A stretch of DNA of 64,000 nt from Streptomyces sp. NL15-2K (GCF_030551255.1 NZ_CP130630.1:2957501-3021500), one strand, 5' to 3'; shown: positions 36,801-45,817, counted from the stretch's first letter. The notes: generated by a model from the letters alone, not told the origin. Numbers and translations are program-made.

Positions 36801-37005
36801 CAGCGGGCTCGATGTGGCCGACCGCATCGCGCTGCGCTGGACCGCGACGGACCCGGCGGTGACCGCGGCCTTGTCCGAACACGCCGGTCTGATCGCCGAA
36901 GAGGTCCTGGCAACGGACTTCGCCCAGGGCGAGGCCGACGACAGCTACGGCGCCCCCTTCACGGACGCCGCCCTGACCCTGACGTTCCGCCTCCGCAAGG
37001 CCTAG
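33856..37005 (+). CDS. ileS: Isoleucyl-tRNA synthetase (IleRS), type 2-like
   Basis: 1049 residues. Class I synthetase that charges tRNA(Ile) and edits valine. The first signature normally reads HXGH; here it is Gly59-Ala-His61-His62 in NGMPGAHHIEAR, a GXHH arrangement. The second signature is intact, Lys602-Met-Ser-Lys605 in GRKMSKHLGN. The CP1 editing domain (TTTPWTLVSNTAVA near 233) and C-terminal anticodon-binding domain follow. Length and motifs fit the type 2 (eukaryote-like) group, which resists mupirocin. ATG 33856 follows GGAGGA, the site masked in the T-box leader. Confidence 0.97.
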   Translation: MTTPTYRQVPAQVDLPALEHAVLDFWREQKIFAKSLEQSEGRPEWVFYEGPPTANGMPGAHHIEARVFKDVFPRFRTMRGYHVARKAGWDCHGLPVELAVEKELGFNGKQDIEAYGIAEFNAKCRESVTRHTDAFGELTTRMGYWVDLDDAYWTMDPEYVESVWWSLKEIFNKGLLTQNHRVAPWCPRCGTGLSDHELAQGYETVVDPSVYVRFPLTSGPLAGEAALLVWTTTPWTLVSNTAVAAHAEVTYVVATNGEEKLVVAEPLVGKALGEGWETTGQSFTGAEMERWTYRRPFELVEFPAGEQAHFVVNAEYVTTEDGTGLVHQSPAFGEDDLKVCRAYGLPVVNPVRPDGTFEADVPLVGGVFFKKADEKLTEDLQQRGLLFKHIPYEHSYPHCWRCHTALLYYAQPSWYIRTTAIKDRLLQENENTNWFPDSVKHGRYGDWLNNNIDWALSRNRYWGTPLPIWRCEDDHLTCVGSRAELTELTGTDQSGLDPHRPYIDEVTFACPQDGCGKTATRVPEVIDAWYDSGSMPFAQWGYPYKNKELFESRYPAQFISEAIDQTRGWFYTLMAVGTLVFDKSSYENVVCLGHILAEDGRKMSKHLGNTLQPIPLMDQHGADAVRWFMAAGGSPWAARRVGHSTIQEVVRKTLLTYWNTVAFQALYARTSNWAPSEADPAPADRPVLDRWLLSELHALVDQVTQSLEAYDTHRAGKLLSAFVDDLSNWYVRRSRRRFWQGDKAALRTLHEVVETVTRLMAPLTPFITERVWQDLVVPVAPGAPESVHLASWPQADLTAIDPELSKQMVLVRRLVELGRATRAESGVKTRQPLKRALVAATGFESLNPELHTQITDELNVEGLASLSEVGGSLVDTTAKANFRALGKRFGKKVQDVAKAIANADAAALSLALREGTASVEVDGETVTLAPDEVIITETPREGWSVASDSGATVALDLEITEELRQAGLARDAIRLIQEARKNSGLDVADRIALRWTATDPAVTAALSEHAGLIAEEVLATDFAQGEADDSYGAPFTDAALTLTFRLRKA

Positions 37006-37114
37006 CCAAGGCGTAGCTCTCCCACCCACGCCCGCCCGTCCCCAGTCGGGGAACGGGCGGGCGTCGCCCGTGGGGCACAACGCCGTCGTCCACCCCGCCC
37101 AGCCCGCGCAGCAA

Positions 37115-37153
37115 AGGGCGGGGCCCCGGATCGAAAATCCGGGGCCCCGCCCT
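37115..37153. terminator. 17-bp stem hairpin between ileS and divIVA
   Basis: Perfect 17-bp arms (37115-37131 and 37137-37153) with the loop cgaaa, between two convergent genes. No T-run in either direction; probably a bidirectional terminator. Confidence 0.75.
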
Positions 37154-37206
37154 GAACGCTGCCGACACCTACGTCGTACTACCAACCGTCAGTGGTCCAC
37201 CAACCG

Positions 37207-38364
37207 TCAGTTGTCATCCTCGTCGATCAAGAAGCCTCGCATCGGCGACGGAGCCTGCCCCATCGGCGACGGCCCCTGCGGCCGTACCGGTGCCATCGGC
37301 TGGGTCATCGCCGGAGACATCTGCTGCTGACCGCCGTAGGACGGGCCGGCGGGCGACGGGCCGCCGCCCATCGTCTGGTTGCCGCCGTAGGACGGCGCGC
37401 TGGCACCGGCCGGAGCCATGGACGGCGCCGGAGACGGCGGCAGCGACGCGGTCGCCGGAGTCCGCGGCGGAGCCAGCGAGTCGTCGGCCTGAGTCTCCAG
37501 CTGACGCAGCTGCGACTCCAGGTAGGACTTCAGCCGCGTACGGTACTCGCGCTCGAAGCCGCGCAGGTCCTCGACCTTGCGCTCCAGCGTGGCGCGAGCG
37601 GACTCCAGGGAGCCCATCGCGACGCGGTGCTTCTCCTGCGCGTCCCGCTCAAGGGCGTCGGCCTTGGCGCGAGCGTCCCGCTCGAGCCCCTCGGCACGCG
37701 AACGCGCCTCACCGACGATCTTGTTGGCTTCGGAGCGGGCCTCGGCGATCGCCTGGTCGGCGGTCTGCTGGGCCAGCGAGAGGACACGGGCGGCGCTGTC
37801 GCCACCAGGGCCCTGACCGGGGCCGCCCATCGGGCCGCCCATGGGGCCACCCATCGGACCGCCCATCTGCTGCTGCATGGGGGGCTGACCACCCATCGGG
37901 CCCTGACCCATGGGCCCCTGGCCCATCGGCCCGGGACCCTGCGGTCCGCCCTGACCACCACCGGGACCGGCGGGCAGCTGCGGTGCACCGCTCGGCAGCT
38001 GGGGCGGACCACCCATGGGGCCACCCATCTGCTGCTGCGGCGGGCCCGATATGCCGGCGGGCACCGGAGAGCCCGGCCCTCGCATGCCCTGCTGCTGCGG
38101 CATACCGCCTTGTTGCGGCATCCCACCTTGCTGCTGCTGATCCTGCGGCTGTTCCGGAGGCTTGCGCATGTTCTGCTGGTTCTGGGCAGCAGCGCGCGTG
38201 GCCGCGGCCAGCTTGGCGCGCAGGTCCTCGTTCTCGCGGAGCAGGCGGGTCAGTTCGGCTTCGACCTCGTCGAGGAAGGCATCGACCTCGTCCTCGTCAT
38301 AGCCTTCTCGGAGGCGGACGGTCGTGAACTGCTTGTTCCGCACGTCCTCGGGGGTCAACGGCAT
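37207..38364 (-). CDS. divIVA: DivIVA/Wag31 polar growth protein
   Basis: 385 residues. Binds curved membrane and directs tip extension in Streptomyces hyphae. The conserved N-terminal domain is [35 protein letters not shown] followed by the first coiled coil to about residue 65. A long Gln/Pro/Gly/Met-rich linker (~66-190) with MGGP and GQGPM repeats leads to a second coiled coil (~195-305) and a disordered Pro-rich tail. It is the last gene of the ftsZ-side cluster. Identity is certain; the linker length varies among species. Confidence 0.96.
   Translation of the reverse strand: MPLTPEDVRNKQFTTVRLREGYDEDEVDAFLDEVEAELTRLLRENEDLRAKLAAATRAAAQNQQNMRKPPEQPQDQQQQGGMPQQGGMPQQQGMRGPGSPVPAGISGPPQQQMGGPMGGPPQLPSGAPQLPAGPGGGQGGPQGPGPMGQGPMGQGPMGGQPPMQQQMGGPMGGPMGGPMGGPGQGPGGDSAARVLSLAQQTADQAIAEARSEANKIVGEARSRAEGLERDARAKADALERDAQEKHRVAMGSLESARATLERKVEDLRGFEREYRTRLKSYLESQLRQLETQADDSLAPPRTPATASLPPSPAPSMAPAGASAPSYGGNQTMGGGPSPAGPSYGGQQQMSPAMTQPMAPVRPQGPSPMGQAPSPMRGFLIDEDDN
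37800..37960. repeat. divIVA: Repeats encoding the MGGP/GQGPM linker of DivIVA
   Basis: Short repeats built on gggcccatg / gggccacccat encode Met-Gly-Gly-Pro and Gly-Gln-Gly-Pro-Met units between the two coiled coils. They are in frame and a likely site of length change. Confidence 0.7.
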
Positions 38365-38416
38365 CTCTTCACCTCAACGTAGTCATCGGCAGTCGGCAAG
38401 ACCGTATCGTCCACAG

Positions 38417-38707
38417 TCACCCCGCGAGGTTCCCCACGACGGTGATCAGGATGTAGACGATGATCATCAGGACGAAGAAGGACAGGTCGAGCGCCACGCC
38501 CCCGAGACGCAACGGCGGGATGACCCGCCGCAGAAGCTTGAGCGGTGGATCAGTGACAGTGTAGGTGGCCTCCAGAACGACCACCATCGCCTTGCCGGGT
38601 TGCCACGAGCGGGCGAACTGGAAGACGTAGTCCATGACCAACCGGAAGATCAGCACGATGAGGAAGCACATCAGCGCGATGTAGACGACTTGCAAAACCA
38701 CGCTCAT
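38417..38707 (-). CDS. YggT family membrane protein
   Basis: 96 residues from ATG 38707 with two hydrophobic regions (about 4-26 and 68-92) separated by a conserved loop, FRLVMDYVFQF...DPPLKLLRRVIPPLRLGG. YggT proteins regularly lie between sepF and divIVA in Gram-positive genomes and are suspected to act in division or membrane organisation, though the role is unproven. Position within the cluster supports the call. Confidence 0.9.
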   Translation of the reverse strand: MSVVLQVVYIALMCFLIVLIFRLVMDYVFQFARSWQPGKAMVVVLEATYTVTDPPLKLLRRVIPPLRLGGVALDLSFFVLMIIVYILITVVGNLAG

Positions 38708-38789
38708 GACCCGCGCTTCCCTCTCCCCTGCTCCGTACTGCGATGTACCGCGTACTGCTCTGTTGTACCGCTGTTTCCGGTTGTGCGTC

Positions 38790-39449
38790 TCAGCTCTGGT
38801 TGAAGAACCCGCCCTCTGCGATACGGGCCTTGTCCTCCGCCGTGACATCGACGTTAGCAGGCGACAACAGGAACACCTTCTGCGTCACCCGCTCGATGCT
38901 GCCATGAAGACCAAACACCAAACCGGCCGCAAAGTCGACAAGTCGCTTGGCGTCTGTGTCATCCATCTCAGTCAAATTCATGATCACCGGGGTGCCTTCA
39001 CGGAAGTGTTCCCCGATAGTACGGGCCTCGTTGTAGGTCCGGGGGTGAAGCGTGGTGATCCGGTAAGGCTCTCGTTCCGACACGACCTTGGGCATGATCA
39101 CCGGTGCGTTCTTCTCCAGGCTTGCGCGTTCTTGTGTGATGGATGCCACGGGCGCGATGCGCGCCGGACGCCCGGATTCCGCGGCTAGCGAAGCGGATCG
39201 GGGCATCGGGTCGCGCGGCGCCGGCGGCTGCACAACTCTTACCGATTCGTCCCTTTCAGGCTGGTGTGCCTGGTGGGACTGATGCGAGTTGTGCGATTGG
39301 TGGGACGGCTCGTGCCGTCGACGGTCCCGCTCGGGCTCCGGGTCCAGTTCGGGTTCGAAGTCGTCATCGGGGTCGAAACCGCGGCCGTCGTAACCATCGT
39401 CCTCCACGAGGCCGAGGTAGACCGCCATCTTGCGCATCGCGCCGGCCAT
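38790..39449 (-). CDS. sepF: SepF, FtsZ-bundling membrane anchor
   Basis: 219 residues from ATG 39449 with GGAGG nine bases upstream. N-terminal amphipathic helix [14 protein letters not shown] (5-18) for membrane binding, a disordered acidic and then His/Gln/Ser-rich linker (about 20-110), and the conserved C-terminal SepF domain (about 120-215) with [43 protein letters not shown]. In actinobacteria, which lack FtsA, SepF tethers FtsZ to the membrane. The linker has [15 protein letters not shown] repeats. Confidence 0.95.
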   Translation of the reverse strand: MAGAMRKMAVYLGLVEDDGYDGRGFDPDDDFEPELDPEPERDRRRHEPSHQSHNSHQSHQAHQPERDESVRVVQPPAPRDPMPRSASLAAESGRPARIAPVASITQERASLEKNAPVIMPKVVSEREPYRITTLHPRTYNEARTIGEHFREGTPVIMNLTEMDDTDAKRLVDFAAGLVFGLHGSIERVTQKVFLLSPANVDVTAEDKARIAEGGFFNQS

Positions 39450-39578
39450 TCTCTGAGTCCTCCGCTCTGTGGTGGATCGACTGACGACTGCCAAGTGCCC
39501 GCGATCCACGAGGTCGTTATGCCCGCTATCCAGCGGTAATGACCATATTTTCTGCTGTGGTCCGACTTCCTGGCGACG

Positions 39579-40298
39579 TTACCCGAGCCCGGCGCGGACT
39601 CCGAGTACCGCGCTGCCGACGCGCACATGTGTCGCTCCGGCCGCCACAGCCTGTTCGAGGTCCGCACTCATTCCTGCCGAGACCATGTTCGCAGCAGGAT
39701 GAGCTCGGCGCAGGTCGGTCGACAAATCCATCAACCGCTCGAACGCCGCCTGTTGGCGCCCCGCGTACTCACCGGTGAGCGGGGCGACGGTCATCAGCCC
39801 GTCGAGCCGCAGACCCGGAGCGTCGGCGACGAGGTCGGCCAACTCCGCGATTCCGCCCGGTGCTACGCCACCTCGCTCTCCTCGCCCGCCCTCCCCCGCG
39901 TCGAGGGCGACCTGGATCAAGCAGCCCACTTCACGTCCGATCCTTACGGCCTCTTTGGACAATGCCGTCACGAGCTTGGAACGATCCACGGACTGCACGA
40001 GATCCGCATAACCGACCACAGATCGCACCTTGTTGGTCTGCAGCTGACCGACAAAGTGCCAAGTAAGCGGCAGATCCGTACATTCGGCAGCCTTCGGTGC
40101 CGCGTCCTGATCACGATTCTCCGCCACATGCCGCACACCGAGCTCCGACAGCATCCGTACATCGTTCGCCGGATAGGTCTTGGTGACCACGATCAGGGTC
40201 ACTTCGTCACGCCTGCGCCCGGCGGCCGCGCAAGCGGCGGCGATCCGCGCCTCCACTTTCGCCAGGTTCGCGGCGAGTTGATCCTTACGGTCCGTCAT
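39579..40298 (-). CDS. YggS/PLPBP family PLP-binding protein
   Basis: 239 residues from ATG 40298 (or ATG 40304, which overlaps the pgeF stop as TGATG). Alanine-racemase-like barrel that binds pyridoxal phosphate at Lys40 in LIVVTKTYP; the conserved AENRDQDAAPK and WHFVGQLQTNK segments follow, then GLMTVAPL and SAGMSADLEQAV. It keeps PLP homeostasis and has no known enzyme reaction. Standing between sepF and pgeF is the usual arrangement. Confidence 0.94.
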   Translation of the reverse strand: MTDRKDQLAANLAKVEARIAAACAAAGRRRDEVTLIVVTKTYPANDVRMLSELGVRHVAENRDQDAAPKAAECTDLPLTWHFVGQLQTNKVRSVVGYADLVQSVDRSKLVTALSKEAVRIGREVGCLIQVALDAGEGGRGERGGVAPGGIAELADLVADAPGLRLDGLMTVAPLTGEYAGRQQAAFERLMDLSTDLRRAHPAANMVSAGMSADLEQAVAAGATHVRVGSAVLGVRAGLG

Positions 40299-40303
40299 GT
40301 CCA

Positions 40304-41035
40304 TCAGTCCAGCCAGACATAGCCCGCGAGCCGACCCGTGGTCCGGTCGCGGCGGTACGAGAAGTGATCCTCCGACTCCAGCGTGCACACCGGCGACTGC
40401 TCCCGGTCACACACCCCGAGCCGTTCGAGCTGGACGTGCACTCCGGCGCTCACATCGACCGCCGGCGTACCCCAGCTCGTCTCGGCGTACGCCGCCGGTT
40501 CGACGGAGGCGACCTCGGCTCGCATGGCCTCCGGCACCTCGTAGCACCGGCCGCACACGGCGGGCCCGGTGCGGGCGACGATCCGGGACGGCTCGGCACC
40601 CAGTTCCACCATGGCCCGTACGGCGGCGGGGACGACCCCGGCGATCATGCCGGGCCGGCCCGCGTGAGCTGCGGCGGCGATCCGGGCGACGGGGTCGGCG
40701 AGCAGGACGGGGGTGCAGTCGGCGGTGAGGACGGCGAGGGCGAGACCCCTGCGGGCGGTGACGACCGCGTCGACCGACGGGATCTCCGAGGCGGAACCCC
40801 AGGGTCCGTCCACCACTGCCACATCCGCCCCGTGCACCTGGTTCATCCAGACCACCCGAGCGGGGTCGAGCCCGAGGGACTTGGCCGCCAGCTCACGATT
40901 GGTGCGTACGGCGTCGGGGTCGTCACCGACCGCTCCGCCGAGGTTGAGCTCCTCGTACGGAACGGCGCTCACCCCGCCCCACCTGTCGGTGAAGGCGAAG
41001 TGCGCGCCGTTCACGGTGTCGCGCTGTTCTATCAC
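40304..41035 (-). CDS. pgeF: PgeF/YfiH peptidoglycan editing factor (laccase-domain protein)
   Basis: 243 residues of the Cu-oxidase_4/LACC1 family. Conserved metal-site residues are His68 in NQVHGAD, Cys107 in TADCTPV and His123 in AAHAGRPG; the last is usually AHAGWRG, so Trp-Arg is changed to Arg-Pro here. In E. coli this protein removes wrongly built UDP-MurNAc-L-Ser precursors; related proteins act on purine nucleosides. Placement right after ftsZ fits a cell-wall role. Start ATG 41035, 11 bp after the ftsZ stop. Confidence 0.92.
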   Translation of the reverse strand: MIEQRDTVNGAHFAFTDRWGGVSAVPYEELNLGGAVGDDPDAVRTNRELAAKSLGLDPARVVWMNQVHGADVAVVDGPWGSASEIPSVDAVVTARRGLALAVLTADCTPVLLADPVARIAAAAHAGRPGMIAGVVPAAVRAMVELGAEPSRIVARTGPAVCGRCYEVPEAMRAEVASVEPAAYAETSWGTPAVDVSAGVHVQLERLGVCDREQSPVCTLESEDHFSYRRDRTTGRLAGYVWLD

Positions 41036-41045
41036 GTCAGGAGCA

Positions 41046-42242
41046 TCACTTAAGGAAGTCCGGCACGTCCAGTTCCTCGGCCGCGCTGTCGGAGTAGGAC
41101 CGCGACGGCGGGACCGGCGGGGAGGCCGGAATGTCGGCCACCGGCTCGGGCGCCTGCTCCGGCTCCTCCTTCGGCGTCACGCTGCCGAGCGAGCCGAAGC
41201 TCGGGCGGCTTTCGGGCTGCCGTACCGGAGTGGGCTCCTCGCGGCGGGCCGAGGACGAGGTCGAGCCGAGGATGTTGTCGCGCTTGGCCGGCGGCTGCCC
41301 CCCGTCGAAGCCGGCCGCGATCACGGTGACCCGGACCTCGTCGCCCAGGGCGTCGTCGATCACCGCGCCGAAGATGATGTTGGCCTCGGGATGGGCGGCC
41401 TCGCTGACCAGCTGGGCGGCCTCGTTGATCTCGAACAGGCCGAGGTCGGAGCCGCCGGAGATGGAGAGCAGCACGCCCCGGGCGCCGTCGATGGACGCCT
41501 CCAGGAGCGGCGAGGAGATCGCCATCTCGGCCGCGGCCACCGCGCGGTCGTCGCCGCGGGCCGAGCCGATGCCCATGAGGGCCGAACCGGCCTCGGACAT
41601 GACCGACTTGACGTCGGCGAAGTCGAGGTTGATCAGGCCGGGCGTGGTGATGAGGTCCGTGATGCCCTGAACACCGGAGAGCAGGACCTGGTCCGCCGAC
41701 TTGAAGGCGTCCAGGACCGAGACCTGGCGGTCCGAGATGGACAGCAGCCGGTCGTTCGGGATGACGATCAGGGTGTCGACCTCTTCGCGGAGCTCGGCGA
41801 TGCCGTCCTCGGCCTGGTTCGCGCGGCGCCGTCCCTCGAAGGTGAACGGGCGCGTGACCACGCCGATGGTGAGGGCACCGAGCGAGCGCGCGATGTTGGC
41901 CACGACGGGCGCGCCGCCGGTGCCGGTGCCGCCGCCTTCACCGGCCGTCACGAAGACCATGTCGGCCCCCTTGAGGACCTCCTCGATCTCCTCGCGGTGG
42001 TCCTCGGCGGCCTTGCGGCCGACGGCCGGGTTGGCTCCGGCGCCGAGTCCGCGGGTGAGTTCGCGGCCGACGTCGAGCTTGACGTCGGCGTCGCTCATCA
42101 ACAGAGCTTGCGCGTCGGTGTTGATGGCGATGAACTCGACGCCCTTGAGACCGACCTCGATCATCCGGTTGATGGCATTGACACCACCGCCGCCGACACC
42201 GATGACTTTGATGACTGCGAGGTAGTTCTGCGGTGCTGCCAC
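41046..42242 (-). CDS. ftsZ: Cell division protein FtsZ
   Basis: 398 residues. Tubulin-like GTPase that forms the Z-ring or the ladder of rings in sporulating hyphae. GTP-binding loop GGGTGTG at 103-109, T7 loop with NLDFADV (about 207-213), a disordered Pro/Glu-rich linker after ~315, and the conserved C-terminal peptide ELDVPDFLK that binds SepF. GTG 42242 has GAGAGG eight bases upstream. Expression in streptomycetes is under several promoters; a 279-bp region with two inverted repeats and a promoter candidate lies upstream. Confidence 0.98.
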   Translation of the reverse strand: MAAPQNYLAVIKVIGVGGGGVNAINRMIEVGLKGVEFIAINTDAQALLMSDADVKLDVGRELTRGLGAGANPAVGRKAAEDHREEIEEVLKGADMVFVTAGEGGGTGTGGAPVVANIARSLGALTIGVVTRPFTFEGRRRANQAEDGIAELREEVDTLIVIPNDRLLSISDRQVSVLDAFKSADQVLLSGVQGITDLITTPGLINLDFADVKSVMSEAGSALMGIGSARGDDRAVAAAEMAISSPLLEASIDGARGVLLSISGGSDLGLFEINEAAQLVSEAAHPEANIIFGAVIDDALGDEVRVTVIAAGFDGGQPPAKRDNILGSTSSSARREEPTPVRQPESRPSFGSLGSVTPKEEPEQAPEPVADIPASPPVPPSRSYSDSAAEELDVPDFLK

Positions 42243-42340
42243 GTCGAAGGCCTCTCGCCTCGAGTTACGTGTCGTCGCCTCGCGGATGCGCCGCGATCCG
42301 ACGACTGATGCCGATTGGGACGGTCCGTATCGCCGACCCG

Positions 42341-42407
42341 AACCCTAACGTTGAAGTTTAGGGTTACCAGTGTGTCTGTTCCCTGGAGTCTTCTGAACAG
42401 GACACTA
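42341..42407 (-). promoter_or_regulatory. ftsZ: ftsZ upstream control region with inverted repeats
   Basis: In the ftsQ-ftsZ gap (42243-42521). On the - strand TTGAAC (42431-42426) and TAGTGT (42407-42402), 18 bp apart, form a good promoter. Downstream of it are two inverted repeats: ctgttc/gaacag (42376-42381 and 42395-42400) and aaccctaa/ttagggtt (42341-42348 and 42358-42365). They are candidate sites for developmental control or RNA hairpins in the leader. Confidence 0.55.
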
Positions 42408-42521
42408 AGTCGACAAGTGGCGCACGTTCAACGAACACGCCGAACCTCCCGTTTTTCTTTTCACCCTATGTGATCAGGCGTAGCGCTGCCCAACCAGGGT
42501 GCTGGCCTGCGCGGATGTGCG

Positions 42522-43319
42522 TCAACTCCCCGATGACGCAGGCGCGGTGGGAACGCTGACATCGAAGTGCCGTGCGCCGGGAGATGCTTTCATGAGAGCG
42601 GTGAGCGTACGCGCCTTCGCGGCGCCCTCCTCTCCGCTCCCCCACGCGACGGTTCGTCCGTCGCTCAAGTCCAGCGAGATGTCGTCGTACGAACGCACCT
42701 TGACGGTACGGGTGTCGCGTGCGACGGCGGCCGGAATGGCACGGGCGACCCGGACCGCTTCCCTCACCAACCGGTCCTCTCCGAAGCGGCGCAGGCTGGC
42801 GGCGCGTGAGTCCGGTCGGGAGAGCGTCAATTCCAGTGCGGGCACGCCTTTCGGCGCCTCAGAAACCGTGGCGAATCGGACACCTTCATCGTCCACTTCG
42901 GCAAAGTTTCGGCCCTTTTGGACAAGCAGAACCGGAGTGCGTTCAGTCACTTTCAGCCCGATTCCATGAGGCCAGGATCGGACCACCTCAACCGAGTCAA
43001 TTCGGGGCAATTTCCGACGCAGTCGCGCATCAATCACATCGGTGTCGACGGAAATCAGCGGCGCCCCGACCGTGACGTCCGCGGCCTCGCGCACCTGCGC
43101 GGGCGTCAGGACCCGTGTTCCGGAGACGGATACGCGCTCCACGCGCAGCCAGGACGAGCCGTACAACACCCAGACGGAGCCCGCCCCCAGGAGCATGAGC
43201 GCGACGGCAAGAATGATGATCGTACGAAGCGGGGGCGGCTTGAGCCTGCGGACGGGCGGCGGGCCGGACGACGATTCCCGCTGGCGTTCACCGCGCTCGG
43301 CGGTCGTCGATCCGGCCAC
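42522..43319 (-). CDS. ftsQ: Cell division protein FtsQ
   Basis: 265 residues from GTG 43319 with GGAAGG upstream. A cytoplasmic Arg/Pro-rich tail (1-32), one membrane helix (about 33-53), then the POTRA domain (LRVERVSVSGTRVLTPAQVREAADV, about 58-82) and a C-terminal beta domain outside the membrane. It links the divisome to FtsL/FtsW/FtsI. The open frame extends upstream to 43511 only as a shadow of murG. Followed by the ftsZ control region. Confidence 0.96.
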   Translation of the reverse strand: MAGSTTAERGERQRESSSGPPPVRRLKPPPLRTIIILAVALMLLGAGSVWVLYGSSWLRVERVSVSGTRVLTPAQVREAADVTVGAPLISVDTDVIDARLRRKLPRIDSVEVVRSWPHGIGLKVTERTPVLLVQKGRNFAEVDDEGVRFATVSEAPKGVPALELTLSRPDSRAASLRRFGEDRLVREAVRVARAIPAAVARDTRTVKVRSYDDISLDLSDGRTVAWGSGEEGAAKARTLTALMKASPGARHFDVSVPTAPASSGS

Positions 43320-43357
43320 GCTGCCTGCCTTCCGATCATGCGGCCCTGTATACGGTC

Positions 43358-44455
43358 CTATCGATGTGCACGGTGGGCGGCGATCGCCTCGTACACCATC
43401 CCGACGAGCAGGTCGTCGGCGTCCCGGCGGCCGAACTCGGCGGCGGCGCGGGACATCTGGTACAGCCGGTGCGGGTCGGCGAGCACGGGCAGGACGTTCT
43501 GCTGGACCCACTGGGGAGTCAGTTCCGCGTCGTCGACCAGGAGCCCGCCGCCGGCCTTGACCACCGGCTGGGCGTTCAGCCGCTGTTCGCCGTTGCCGAT
43601 GGGCAGCGGAACGTAGGCGGCCGGGAGCCCGACGGCGGAGAGTTCGGCGACGGTCATCGCGCCCGCGCGGCAGAGCATCATGTCGGCCGCGGCGTACGCG
43701 AGGTCCATCCGGTCCACGTACGGTACCGGGACGTAGGGGGGCATTCCCGGCATCTGCTGCACATGCGGCAGTTCGTTCTTCGGTCCGACCGCGTGCAGGA
43801 TCTGGATCCCGGCCTGCTGGAGGTACGGAGCGACCTGCTGGACCACCTCGTTGAGCCGGCGGGCGCCCTGCGAGCCGCCGGAGACCAGCAGCGTCGGCAG
43901 GTTCGGGTCGAGCCCGAAGGCGGCCCGGGCCTCGGGGCGTACGGCGGCCCGGTCGAGGGTGGCGATGGCGCGGCGCAGCGGGATGCCGATGTAGCGGGCG
44001 CCGCGCAGCTTGCTGTCGGGCGTGGAGACGGCGACCTGGGCGGCGTACCGCGAACCGATCTTGTTGGCGAGGCCCGGGCGGGCGTTGGCCTCGTGGATGA
44101 CGATCGGCACGCCCAGGCGCTTGGCGGCGAGGTAGCCGGGCAGGGCGACGTATCCGCCGAAGCCGACGACGGCGTCCGCCTTGGTGCGCTCCAGGATCTG
44201 CTCGGCGGCCTTGATCGTGCCGCGCAGCCGGCCCGGGACGGTGATCAGCTCGGGGGTCGGCTTGCGTGGCAGCGGTACCGCGGGGATCAGCGCGAGCTCA
44301 TAGCCCCGCTCCGGTACGAGCCGGGTCTCCAGGCCGCGCTCCGTGCCCAGGGCCGTGATCCCCACGGCCGGGTCCTGCCTGCGCAGGGCGTCCGCGAGGG
44401 CGAGCGCGGGCTCGATGTGGCCGGCGGTCCCCCCACCGGCGAGTACGACATGCAC
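43358..44455 (-). CDS. murG: UDP-GlcNAc:lipid I GlcNAc transferase
   Basis: 365 residues, GT-B glycosyltransferase that converts lipid I to lipid II on the inner membrane face. N-terminal glycine-rich loop [15 protein letters not shown] (5-19), [12 protein letters not shown] in the acceptor domain, and the C-terminal donor-site segments [15 protein letters not shown] and [15 protein letters not shown]. It sits between ftsW and ftsQ; murC, which follows murG in mycobacteria, is absent here. Confidence 0.98.
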   Translation of the reverse strand: MHVVLAGGGTAGHIEPALALADALRRQDPAVGITALGTERGLETRLVPERGYELALIPAVPLPRKPTPELITVPGRLRGTIKAAEQILERTKADAVVGFGGYVALPGYLAAKRLGVPIVIHEANARPGLANKIGSRYAAQVAVSTPDSKLRGARYIGIPLRRAIATLDRAAVRPEARAAFGLDPNLPTLLVSGGSQGARRLNEVVQQVAPYLQQAGIQILHAVGPKNELPHVQQMPGMPPYVPVPYVDRMDLAYAAADMMLCRAGAMTVAELSAVGLPAAYVPLPIGNGEQRLNAQPVVKAGGGLLVDDAELTPQWVQQNVLPVLADPHRLYQMSRAAAEFGRRDADDLLVGMVYEAIAAHRAHR

Positions 44456-44461
44456 CGAAAT

Positions 44462-45817
44462 TCACCGCTCTCCGGACGAGCGCGCCGCCGAGGCGCGCCG
44501 TCGCATCGTGTTCCATCTCCGAGGCCCCCGCACAGGACCTCCCGCCCGCTTTCTACCAAAGCGGGGTTGCCGCATCGAAAGCGCCGCCCGCGCAGCGGGC
44601 TCGTCGCGCGCGAAGGCGATCAGCAACCCGATGGCGAACATGGTCGGCAGCAGGGCGGACCCTCCGTAGGAGAACAGCGGGAGAGGGACGCCGGCGATCG
44701 GCAGCAGGCCGAGCACCGCACCGATGTTGATCACCGCCTGCGCGGTGATCCAGGTGGTCACGCCTCCCGCGGCATACCTCACGAAGGGGTCCTCCGTGCG
44801 TCCGGCCACGCGGATACCCGCATAGCCTAGAGCCGCGAAGAGGGCGAGTACCGACAGCGTCCCCGCCAGGCCCAGTTCCTCACCGGTGACGGCGAAGATG
44901 AAGTCCGTGTGGGCTTCGGGGAGTTGACCCCATTTTTCCACACTCGCGCCGAGTCCGGATCCGAAGATTCCGCCGGAGGCGAGCGCGTAGATGCCGTGCA
45001 CGGCCTGCCAGCAGTCGACGGGTCCCGACTGCGGTTCGGTGGCGCCGAGACACTGCAGACGGGCCATGCGGTTCGGGCTGGTCTTGATCAGGACCAGCCC
45101 GATCAGACCGGCGACCGACAGCACCCCGGCGAACATCCGCGTGGGCGCGCCCGCCAGCCAGAGCAGGCCGAACAGGATCGCCGTGAGGATGATCGCCGTA
45201 CCCATGTCGCCGCCGAGCATGATCAGCCCGAGCAGCATGAAGGCGACCGGCACGAGCGGCACGAGCATGTGCTTCCACTGGGTCAGCAGCTTCTTGTCCT
45301 GCTTGCGGGCGAGCAGGTCGGCGCCCCACAGCACGAGGGCGAGCTTGCCGAACTCGCTGGGCTGGATCTGGAAGGAGCCGCCGAGCGAGATCCAGTTCTG
45401 GTTGCCGTTGACCGAGACCCCTATCCCCGGGATCTGCACCAGCGCCATCAGGAAGACCGCGCCCGCGAGGATCGGATAGGCGAGCGCCCGGTGCAGCTTC
45501 ACCGGCATCCGGGAGGCGATCAGCATCAGCACCCCGCCGAGGACGGCCGCGAGGAGCTGCTTGCGGAAGAAGTACGAACCGGGCAGGGACATCTGCAGCG
45601 CCGTGATCTGGGAGGCCGAGTAGACCATCACCAGGCCCAGCACGGTGATCAGCAGGCTGCCGCCGAGGATCAGGTAGTAGGCGGTCAGCGGCCGGTCCCA
45701 GGCGCGGCGGGCCCGCGTGTAAAGGCGGAGCAGGGGGTTGTCGTTCGGGGTCCCGGATGCGGCGGGCCGTCTGACCGACCGCTGTGCGGGGGGACGTCCG
45801 GTACGGCTAACGGGCAT
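44462..45817 (-). CDS. ftsW: FtsW peptidoglycan polymerase (SEDS family)
   Basis: 451 residues from ATG 45817 with GGAGAA upstream. SEDS glycosyltransferase that polymerises lipid II at the septum with FtsI. Ten membrane helices from about residue 45 to 410. The catalytic-cavity residues lie in GNQNWISLGGSFQIQPSEFGKLALVLW (with the conserved Glu) and the C-terminal PLPLFSYGGSALLPTMFAIG. Charged tails at both ends are cytoplasmic. Six bp separate its stop from the murG start. Confidence 0.97.
   Translation of the reverse strand: MPVSRTGRPPAQRSVRRPAASGTPNDNPLLRLYTRARRAWDRPLTAYYLILGGSLLITVLGLVMVYSASQITALQMSLPGSYFFRKQLLAAVLGGVLMLIASRMPVKLHRALAYPILAGAVFLMALVQIPGIGVSVNGNQNWISLGGSFQIQPSEFGKLALVLWGADLLARKQDKKLLTQWKHMLVPLVPVAFMLLGLIMLGGDMGTAIILTAILFGLLWLAGAPTRMFAGVLSVAGLIGLVLIKTSPNRMARLQCLGATEPQSGPVDCWQAVHGIYALASGGIFGSGLGASVEKWGQLPEAHTDFIFAVTGEELGLAGTLSVLALFAALGYAGIRVAGRTEDPFVRYAAGGVTTWITAQAVINIGAVLGLLPIAGVPLPLFSYGGSALLPTMFAIGLLIAFARDEPAARAALSMRQPRFGRKRAGGPVRGPRRWNTMRRRASAARSSGER

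Noticed and set aside
33466..37185. 1239-codon open frame antisense to ileS on the - strand
   Set aside because: Shadow frame caused by GC-rich codon bias; it also runs through the T-box leader. No family similarity.
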